From the NCBI RefSeq assembly GCF_900457465.1, contig NZ_UAUU01000005.1, positions 124,001 to 188,000 of the forward strand: a DNA stretch of 64,000 nt. Direction: 5' to 3'. This document shows, one piece after another, positions 57,175 to 64,000 of the stretch; position 1 is the first letter of the stretch; each line of letters begins with the position of its first letter. The position numbers were made by a program, and so were the translations under genes. Source of the stretch: Sphingobacterium multivorum (GTDB lineage Bacteria; Bacteroidota; Bacteroidia; Sphingobacteriales; Sphingobacteriaceae). The notes below the pieces were generated by a model. It made no database searches. It was given only the letters and a program-made list of their open reading frames with translations, and was not told the DNA's origin.

Positions 57175-57999
57175 TTATTGATTTAATAATACTGCATAGG
57201 CCTGCTCCTTCACAAATTTCAGGGTAAAGGGATCTTCGACAATTTCATTTAACTTTTCCTTTGTCGTCGCCTTCATCGTCGGATCCGCCTGTTGGGCCAT
57301 CATTTGCATCAGTTCCATTTGTAAAGTGGGATCATTTTGCTCCACAAAAAAGTCCTGAACCTTTTGTTGACGTTCTTCCGGACTAAGTCCATTTAATACC
57401 GTTTCAATTGCAGCCATGCGTACATTACTGCTTTGATCTGATACAGCAGTCTTTTCTAAAGCTCCCCTACTATTCCCATCTAAGCTTCCCCCATCTTTCA
57501 TCGCCAAGACAGCACTTAACCGCGTACTCGCAGAACTGGAATCTTGAAGCATCTGAACATAATCCATTCTCCCTTCCTTTTCGTGATGAGCAGCTTCGGA
57601 TACGCTTACTTTTGCCAATTGTTTTCCTTTGCCTTCGACACCAGCTATTGCGTTAACCCGAGCTGAATTCTTTTGGCTATCAGAAACAATATCCATCAGG
57701 CCAGCATGATGATCCACATTTGTATCTCCAGTACTTTTCTGAACAGTAACCGGATGTACTGCAACCACAGGTTTTTCTACCGCTAATTCATGATGTTGGT
57801 CAAAAGCAATAAAGGTTGCTGTCCCAACTAACAATGCTGCTGCCGCAATACTTGCCCATTTCCATAAAGGCTTAATCTTTCTTTCCTGAACAGTGGGGAC
57901 TACTTGTGGCCTAATTTTATTCCATAAGTCAGCCGAAGGTTCTCTCTGATCAAATGCCTCCCGATTAGCGTTCACAAAATCTTTTAAATTATCCCGCAT
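57175..57999 (-). CDS. Putative anti-sigma factor with HEAT-like periplasmic domain
   Basis: A 274-residue single-pass protein: cytoplasmic N-terminus (about 1-45, with PSADLWNKIRPQV), membrane segment (WASIAAAALLVGTATFIAF, about 48-66) and a periplasmic part whose C-terminal half has HEAT-repeat-like helices (STRLSAVLAMKDGGSLDGNS, SSNVRMAAIETVLNGL). Its start overlaps the ECF sigma gene by 11 bp. No classical zinc anti-sigma motif was seen. The overlap and topology support the anti-sigma call. Confidence 0.75.
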   Translation of the reverse strand: MRDNLKDFVNANREAFDQREPSADLWNKIRPQVVPTVQERKIKPLWKWASIAAAALLVGTATFIAFDQHHELAVEKPVVAVHPVTVQKSTGDTNVDHHAGLMDIVSDSQKNSARVNAIAGVEGKGKQLAKVSVSEAAHHEKEGRMDYVQMLQDSSSASTRLSAVLAMKDGGSLDGNSRGALEKTAVSDQSSNVRMAAIETVLNGLSPEERQQKVQDFFVEQNDPTLQMELMQMMAQQADPTMKATTKEKLNEIVEDPFTLKFVKEQAYAVLLNQ

Positions 58000-58546
58000 A
58001 ATTATACCTTTCCTTCAATTGTTCGTAAATTTTCTTTTTAGCACGGTGGTATTGGCTACGTACAGCAACTGCTGTCATCCCCAATGTTTCCGCAACTTCA
58101 TCATGGCTCATATTTTCAAACAGATAAAGATTGACCACCATCTTAGGTACACCGGTCAGTTGATCGATCACATTTTCCAAATCTGTCAAACGACATTCAC
58201 GCCACTCTTTTTCCAGCAATTCGTCTTCGCCATCATCCTGAATTTCCAGATCATCCACCGGCGTAAAATATTGCTTATTCTTCCGTAATAATGAGATTGC
58301 CTTATTCACCCCCATTCTTCTCAACCAGGCCTCCACACTAAGCACTAAATGCCATTTATCTGATCTTGCAAAAAAATCAACAAAGGTTTCCTGTAAAATA
58401 TCTTCACTTTCTTCCTGATTCGACAAAACCCGATAAATAGAATTAAAAATCTTTTTTGCATACCGATGATAGAGCTGCGCAAAGCCAGACTCGTTGCCCG
58501 TTTGGCACATCGCTAATAATTCCTTATCGCTAAGCTGATTTTGCAC
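57989..58546 (-). CDS. ECF-type RNA polymerase sigma factor
   Basis: A 185-residue sigma-70 family ECF factor: region 2 (YAKKIFNSIYRVLSNQEESE then DILQETFVDFFARSDKW) and region 4 (LYLFENMSHDEVAETLGMTA, VAVRSQYHRAKKKIYEQL). It is coupled to the downstream anti-sigma gene. The likely regulon includes the DUF4097-like gene. A link to the STN-type SusC at 60933 is possible but the anti-sigma protein is not FecR-like. Confidence 0.92.
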   Translation of the reverse strand: MQNQLSDKELLAMCQTGNESGFAQLYHRYAKKIFNSIYRVLSNQEESEDILQETFVDFFARSDKWHLVLSVEAWLRRMGVNKAISLLRKNKQYFTPVDDLEIQDDGEDELLEKEWRECRLTDLENVIDQLTGVPKMVVNLYLFENMSHDEVAETLGMTAVAVRSQYHRAKKKIYEQLKERYNYAG

Positions 58547-58695
58547 GTTCTAAAATTAATACTGTTAATTCTTATGTTTCTACTATGTAGTCGGGCCCCT
58601 GTTGAAAATGTTGCAATATAATTTTATTTTTTTTCTAAAATAATGCTATTATCGCATAAAAGCCTTTTAAAGGGCCTCCCAGCAAACAAAAAAAA

Positions 58696-58715
58696 CACTC
58701 AAGAAATCTTGAGTG
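58696..58715 (-). terminator. Terminator after the small lipoprotein gene
   Basis: CACTCAAGA (58696-58704) and TCTTGAGTG (58707-58715) form a perfect stem; on the minus strand it is followed by eight T. Confidence 0.87.
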
Positions 58716-58774
58716 CCTGCATTAATAAAATAAACTTAAGAGGGATGTTAAAATTCCAGGTATAAGAATATTGA

Positions 58775-59257
58775 TTATTTGACTTTTAAATAGGTTTCCA
58801 CAATGGTATGTTTAACCCCCAATTCAGGTAAATTTTCCTCACCGGTTTGAATCAAGGTATCTCCTTTTAAAGTAAGTTTAAAATCAAACTTATTGCTTTC
58901 CCAATCCCGCATTGAACAATATTGTAGTCTTTCTTGATAGTTGACACCATCAAAAGAATAGGTACCGCCACCGGCTACAAATAGCGGTTCTTTCCCTTTA
59001 CCTTTTTCCTTATCGTGGTTAAAGAAAGAAAAATGGTCATCATTGAACATTTTAAACATCTCTGTTTTACTGGTATCCGTAAAAACGGTCACCGTATCCT
59101 TCCCTTTAATTGTCTTGCTTTCAATAAGCTTATAGGTACCGGACAAAGAAGTTGATTTTACCGCATCAACTTCTTTTTTTTCAGTATTATTTTTACATGA
59201 AAAAACAAGACAGGAAGTCGCGATCGCAAACAGCAATTGATTTTTTAGGTTTATCAT
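58775..59257 (-). CDS. Lipocalin-like lipoprotein of unknown function
   Basis: A 160-residue lipoprotein (signal ending ATSCLVFSCKNN). The beta-rich body, with LSGTYKLIESKTIKGKDTVT near the N-terminus and GTYSFDGVNYQERLQYCSMR later, fits small lipocalin-like proteins of Bacteroidota. It follows the SusD gene after a possible terminator and may be independently transcribed. Function unknown. Confidence 0.72.
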   Translation of the reverse strand: MINLKNQLLFAIATSCLVFSCKNNTEKKEVDAVKSTSLSGTYKLIESKTIKGKDTVTVFTDTSKTEMFKMFNDDHFSFFNHDKEKGKGKEPLFVAGGGTYSFDGVNYQERLQYCSMRDWESNKFDFKLTLKGDTLIQTGEENLPELGVKHTIVETYLKVK

Positions 59258-59276
59258 ATTTTATAAAAGGTTTAAA

Positions 59277-59303
59277 GAGGCCAAACTACGAAAGTTCAGC
59301 CTC
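59277..59303 (-). terminator. Possible terminator after SusD
   Basis: GAGGCCAAACT (59277-59287) pairs imperfectly with AGTTCAGCCTC (59293-59303); on the minus strand it is followed by TTTAAACC. About 23 bp after the SusD stop. Confidence 0.5.
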
Positions 59304-59325
59304 AATCAAAAACAAACCATTGTAA

Positions 59326-60932
59326 TTATTTATCCCACCAAACTCGACCAGACAACTTGTCTCCGCCAGGTACTGCGGCCGAAGCTGCTCTGTAGTTTTC
59401 GCCATTGATAGCCGCTTCAGTAGAAGGATAAGGGAATCTTCTTGGAATAGTCCCCGACGTTGCATTGCCTGGATAATTCACAGGAGTTAACGCTGGATAG
59501 CCACTTCTACGCCAGTTGCTCCAAGTTTCATAAAAGTCCATCATCGTTATGGTATGTGCCAGTATTGAGTATTAATCTGCTTTAAGGCATCAGCAGCATT
59601 AAATGGATTTGCTGCCAAGTAAGTCTCGGCATCTGCATCACTTATTGCCAAGGAACCATCATATTGATTCAGATACGTAATGCTTGCCTTCACCCCTTTT
59701 TTATAATGGTCGCTTGCACTACCACCGATGCCCCAACGTTGGGCAGCCTCTGCTAAAAGCAATTCGGATTCACCGTAGGTCAAAATAAATGTCGCGCCAG
59801 TCCGCTTGATCATATTAGGATTGGGCGAAGAATATTCCGCAAAGGTCGTGTAACTTGGATCGCTACTGATGTTATACTGCGCATTTGAGCCCAAATCCTT
59901 ACCGTTAGGCATCCCCTTTTGCTTGGTTGGGTCTGTGATAAAACTCCCGTTCTGTCCTTTATCCTTTTCCGATAAATACAGTTTTGTGACAGCTACCTTT
60001 TGTAACCTCGGATCATTATTGCTTTTTAGATAGTCAATAAATGTTTTAGACCATTTGACATAATAATTCTCTTGACCACCATCACCCAATAAAACTTGGC
60101 TATTTCTATTTTGCGTTACCCGAGATCCAGACTCATCATGTAAAATAAATGCATTGTCAGCATTACTGTCCATTGTCTTGCCCGCAGCCTTCTGCACATA
60201 CTCTTTCGCTTTAGCTTCGTCTACTTTAACCAAACGCATCGCTGTGCGAAGCAGTAGAGAATTACCAAATTTACGCCATTTGGCAATATCACCTTTATAA
60301 ATAACATCCCCAGTGACTTTATCACCATCATCCTTTAACGCTGCAGTAGCCGCTTCCAGTTCCTTCAGCAAATCAGTATAGATATCCTGCTGCTTGTCAT
60401 ACTTCGGTTTATAAACTTTGGTATAAAAACCCAGTCCCGCCTCCGAATAGGGAACATCGCCATACAAATCAGTTAAGCTTGCGAAAATTAAAGCTTTCCA
60501 AATACGGGCGACATTGTGGAGATTTGCATATTTTGGTTTGTCTTTTGTAAACTCAACCACATCCACAATATTACGAACCTGCTCAATATAGGCCCCTACT
60601 GTACCCGTCCCCCAATAAGCCGCGGTATAACTTTCATTCAGCATATATTTGTCCCCAGCCCAATAACTCACTACGGTCGATAAACCTTGCATCATTGTGG
60701 AAGAATAAATCAGATTTCCACGCCATGTATCGTATGCAAAATCAAAACTTCCGGTGTAAAACAATTGTGCTGAGCTCAATGTATAATTTGGATCCCAATT
60801 TTCTTTTCCGTAAGCAACTGGATCTGTATTTATCTTATCAAAATCTTTGGTACAGCTACTTTCCATAAATAATGTAGCCGCCATTAAACTAACAAATACC
60901 GGTTTAATATATCTTTTCATGATTGTTTGCAA
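59326..60932 (-). pseudogene. SusD-like (SusD_2-type) lipoprotein with one frameshift
   Basis: A 461-codon frame runs from MQTIMKRYIKPVF (60932), a lipoprotein with LFMESSCTKDF, to a premature stop at 59547 after NTQYWHIP. One base added in the GG at 59551-59552 (CC on the coding strand) gives WHIPITMMDFYETWSNWRRS and joins the next frame, which ends VWWDK at 59326. The repaired protein has about 534 residues, normal for the SusD-like family of the YEAWANWRRTGYP type. It follows SusC without a gap. A sequencing slip is as likely as a real mutation. Confidence 0.82.
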
Positions 60933-63900
60933 TTAGAATTTAACACTTAAATTAACACCGTAAGTACGCACTGCTGGAACACCGCCGAGTTCTAAACCCG
61001 GGAAAGTTGCATTATAGCTCGATTCTGGATCAATGTTATTTGTTTTCTTCATGATCGTCCAGAGATTGCGCGCTACAGCACTTACCGTAATTGACTTAAC
61101 TTTGTTATTGAATAAGTTGGAAGGGAAAGTATACCCCATAACGACCTGTCTCAACTTTACAAAATCAGCGCTGTTTACAAATATCTTGGATACATTATTC
61201 GCTGTATTGGTATAATAAGTAGAGGCCGTTCTACCCAAGCTTTCACGATCTGCCACAGTTTCCTGATGCAATCCAAAAATGTAACCGTAGTAGTCTGTTC
61301 CTGAGAAAAGCTTTCCACCCCACTTTCCATCAATCAAGAAAGAGAAATTAAACCTTTTGTAGTTAAATTCATTGTTCCAACCTGCAAACCATTTATTCAT
61401 AGCTGAACCATAAGACTTTAACTCACCCCGGTCAGGAGAACCGTCAGCCAATTTTACGATCTCGCCATTGCTATCATACTTATAATCGAAAGCCATGATC
61501 TGAAAAGCAGGCATACCAACTTTATTCATTAAGTAACCTACGCCCGAACGGGACGTTGCTACCGTCTGTTCGTCCATTCCTTCAGCCAATGAAATCACTT
61601 TATTGTCGTTGTAAGAACCATTCAATGAGGATACCCATTTAAAATCTTCGGTTTTAACAACAGTAGCAGAAATCAACGCTTCAAACCCCTTATTTTGCAT
61701 CTTTCCGGCATTGAGTACGGCACCGGCGTACCCGCTTGCTGAAGGGGTTGTGATAAAAGAAATCTCATCTTTCGACTTCTTGTTATACCAGGTTAGATCC
61801 AAGTTTACACGATCATTAAAAAGACGCAACTCCGTTCCAATTTCCAACTCTGTTGCTGTAGAAGCTTTCAAGGAAGAGTTCGGGATATTCACATTGTTAA
61901 TAACCCCTAACGGTTGACCGTTGAGTACCTCGCTTCTAAAATTATAGGTTAGCAAGGTTTGATAAGGATCTGTTGCCTGCCCTACCTGAGCAAAACCTGC
62001 CCTCAACTTTCCAAAACTCAACCACGATGGCTTTAGATATTCTGAAAAGATAAATGATCCCGAAACTGCTGGATAAACCGAGTTCAATTTATTATCCACT
62101 CCCGGAGTTGCTAGCGTAGAAAACCAGTCAGAGCGCAAACTACCTGTCAGATAGGCGACATCTTTATAAGCAAATTCTAAGGTACCGTAAGTAGACTGTG
62201 TCTCCGATTCGCTTTCGAGATACGCTACCGATTTATTTTTTGCATTCAAAATATTGTAAACACCGAATATCGCGAAGTCGGTACCCAAATTTGTCGTTTG
62301 TCTGATTTTAGTATTTCTGTAACTCGCTCCGAGATTAGGCGTCAGGGTATAATCTCCGAAAGTGAATGACTTACCAACCAAAACATCCGTATTAATATCC
62401 GCAAATTTGGTTTCTTGTTCAGCGATTTTACCATTTTCATAATAACCCGTACCAGAAGGCAATACATTTTTATAATGATCAGTATAGCCATCCCGTCCCG
62501 CTCTTCCTTGAACAAACAAACCGTTGCCCATCGTATATTTAGCCGTAACAGAGGCTATGGAGCGGTCACGATTGGTGTTATTGATAAACTCATTTGCAGC
62601 AAACCAAGGGTTGGTCGCATACACATTGCCTGAATTATAGAGTATCTCTTTTCCATTGCCATCCTTCCATGGCTTCAAATCATTGACATTAATGCTCGAT
62701 GGCAAAAACATAACGTTGTAATTGGCGTTTCCTGCACCGTCAGAAACCATTGGACGATTTTTGACCTGCTCCAAAATCATGTTGTAACGCGCATCAATCG
62801 TCAAACCTTTGAGTGGTTCAAAAAGTCCGACCAAATTAAACGACTGTCTTTTCAGTCCCGAATTTGGAACAACAGACCTGTTATTGACATCTGTTCCCGA
62901 CAGACGGATAGATCCGCCATCAAATGATTTATTTAATGCCAGCGTATTTGTCCATGTTGAACCCGTACGATAAAACCTATCTAAATTCCCTTTTTGTAAT
63001 GAATATGGTCTTGATACACCGTCAAATTGGACTACGGGAGAACCGTCCAATTTAGCTCCCCAGCTCGATCCGCCCACTTGGGCCGCTCCTGCTTGGGTTG
63101 TTGGCTTCTCACCGTTCGCCCCCTGACCATACACTGTTTGCCAATTGGTGTTGTCAATGATCTGCTCGGCAACAAGGTTACTATTGAAATCGATCGAATT
63201 ACCTTTACCTGATTTTGTCGTAATGAGGATAACACCAGCTTTCGCTCTTGAGCCATATAATGCTGATGCTGCCGCACCTTTTAGAACCGAAATACTTTCA
63301 ATATCGTCTGGGTTGATATTGCCGATCGCATCACCAAGATCGGGTGCATTATCCCATTGGCTTCCTGAGTTTCCCTTGGAATTAGCATTTCCAATTCCTA
63401 CTGGTTTACTTTCCATGGGGATACCATTGATTACGTATAATGGCTGATTTGTTTGGTTCAAACTTGATACCCCACGAATGGTCACATTGGACGCAGCTCC
63501 AGCCCCACCAGATGTAGAACTGATATCCAATCCGGCCACCTTTCCTACGAGTGAATTCATCACATTATTTTCACGGGCTGTGGTTAGTGATTCACCGGCA
63601 ACCTGCGTAACAGAATACCCCAACGAGCGTTTCTCTTTCTTCATACCCAATGCCGTCACAACAACCTCATTGAGCATCCGATTGTCTTCCAATAAAACAA
63701 TTTTCAGATCACCCTCTTTGGTTACGGCCACTTCTTGCGAAGTGTAACCTGCAAAAGAAATAATTAAGGTGTTTCCAGTTGCGGCATCGATCGTAAAACG
63801 TCCATTGATATCTGTTGCCCGCCCCACCGCGGTTCCCTTAACACGTACCGTGGCACCAGCTAAGGGATTGCCCTTATCGTCCGTGACGACACCTGCGACA

Positions 63901-64000
63901 GCTACCTGCTGTTGTTGACTGACAACCACAAGACCTTCCTTAGAAACGGAGTAAACCAATCCACTTTTATTGAAAAGCTTAGCCAATACATCCAATACCT
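60933..64000 (-). CDS. SusC-family receptor with STN domain, N-terminus outside window
   Basis: At least 1020 residues are visible. The sequence at the window end (DVLAKLFNKSGLVYSVSKEG) is the end of a secretin/TonB N-terminal (STN) domain, so the true start lies beyond 64000. A carboxypeptidase-regulatory-like domain (VAVAGVVTDDKGNPLAGATV) follows, then plug with SRAKAGVILITTKSGKG and barrel ending YGVNLSVKF. STN-bearing SusC receptors usually answer to a FecR-type anti-sigma/ECF pair, which would be expected just upstream, outside the window. The SusD gene follows directly. Confidence 0.93.
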   Translation of the reverse strand, partial: VLDVLAKLFNKSGLVYSVSKEGLVVVSQQQQVAVAGVVTDDKGNPLAGATVRVKGTAVGRATDINGRFTIDAATGNTLIISFAGYTSQEVAVTKEGDLKIVLLEDNRMLNEVVVTALGMKKEKRSLGYSVTQVAGESLTTARENNVMNSLVGKVAGLDISSTSGGAGAASNVTIRGVSSLNQTNQPLYVINGIPMESKPVGIGNANSKGNSGSQWDNAPDLGDAIGNINPDDIESISVLKGAAASALYGSRAKAGVILITTKSGKGNSIDFNSNLVAEQIIDNTNWQTVYGQGANGEKPTTQAGAAQVGGSSWGAKLDGSPVVQFDGVSRPYSLQKGNLDRFYRTGSTWTNTLALNKSFDGGSIRLSGTDVNNRSVVPNSGLKRQSFNLVGLFEPLKGLTIDARYNMILEQVKNRPMVSDGAGNANYNVMFLPSSINVNDLKPWKDGNGKEILYNSGNVYATNPWFAANEFINNTNRDRSIASVTAKYTMGNGLFVQGRAGRDGYTDHYKNVLPSGTGYYENGKIAEQETKFADINTDVLVGKSFTFGDYTLTPNLGASYRNTKIRQTTNLGTDFAIFGVYNILNAKNKSVAYLESESETQSTYGTLEFAYKDVAYLTGSLRSDWFSTLATPGVDNKLNSVYPAVSGSFIFSEYLKPSWLSFGKLRAGFAQVGQATDPYQTLLTYNFRSEVLNGQPLGVINNVNIPNSSLKASTATELEIGTELRLFNDRVNLDLTWYNKKSKDEISFITTPSASGYAGAVLNAGKMQNKGFEALISATVVKTEDFKWVSSLNGSYNDNKVISLAEGMDEQTVATSRSGVGYLMNKVGMPAFQIMAFDYKYDSNGEIVKLADGSPDRGELKSYGSAMNKWFAGWNNEFNYKRFNFSFLIDGKWGGKLFSGTDYYGYIFGLHQETVADRESLGRTASTYYTNTANNVSKIFVNSADFVKLRQVVMGYTFPSNLFNNKVKSITVSAVARNLWTIMKKTNNIDPESSYNATFPGLELGGVPAVRTYGVNLSVKF

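Overview
The window looks like a chromosomal segment of a Bacteroidota bacterium, most likely Sphingobacterium or a close relative in the Sphingobacteriaceae. The basis is three SusC/SusD pairs, Bacteroidota-type lipoprotein signals, TAnnTTTG promoter elements, BACON, DUF983 and DUF4286 genes, and IS3, IS5 and IS66 elements. No rRNA, tRNA or CRISPR array was seen. The window opens inside a phosphoesterase gene and closes inside a SusC gene.

Positions 1-10277 (minus strand) form one SusCD operon. In transcription order it holds an IPT/NHL-repeat lipoprotein, SusC, SusD, a BT_3986/DUF4361-like surface lipoprotein, a BACON lipoprotein and a calcineurin-like phosphoesterase. SusC and SusD are intact. 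The other four genes are broken, nearly always by a lesion that one added base repairs, usually in a homopolymer. Positions 10278-11537 are a long AT-rich spacer with repeat arrays.

Positions 11538-19583 are an accessory-looking island, GC-richer in its Sus part: an AraC-type regulator, a broken small ORF, a small secreted protein with a Cys pair, and a convergent TlpA-SusC-SusD operon headed by a long hairpin and a decayed small gene. Positions 19584-27679 are a decay zone: a small HTH regulator, gene debris, a damaged Rpn/PD-(D/E)XK gene, a transglutaminase-like protein, and a HEIGH-type metallopeptidase gene split by an IS3-family element that itself carries a second IS3-family element.

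Positions 27680-34374 hold a TonB-dependent receptor with its beta-helix lipoprotein, then an IS66-family element with a perfect 8-bp target duplication. Positions 34573-37358 are a probable zinc ABC operon (ATPase, His-rich FtsX-type permease, DUF3299-like protein). A perfect 58-bp palindrome overlaps the -33 element of its promoter.

Positions 37443-51012 are mostly core genes: rsmE, a CorC/CNNM protein, ppa, DedA, HIT, greA, a two-component system in operon with an S9-family lipoprotein that has lost two catalytic triad residues, DUF4286, DUF983, an RluA-type synthase and mlaDFE. An IS5-family element separates mlaE from a DUF6600-like gene. The remainder is pncB, a methyltransferase, an ECF sigma/anti-sigma pair with a DUF4097-like protein, a lipoprotein, and a third SusCD pair in which SusD is frameshifted.
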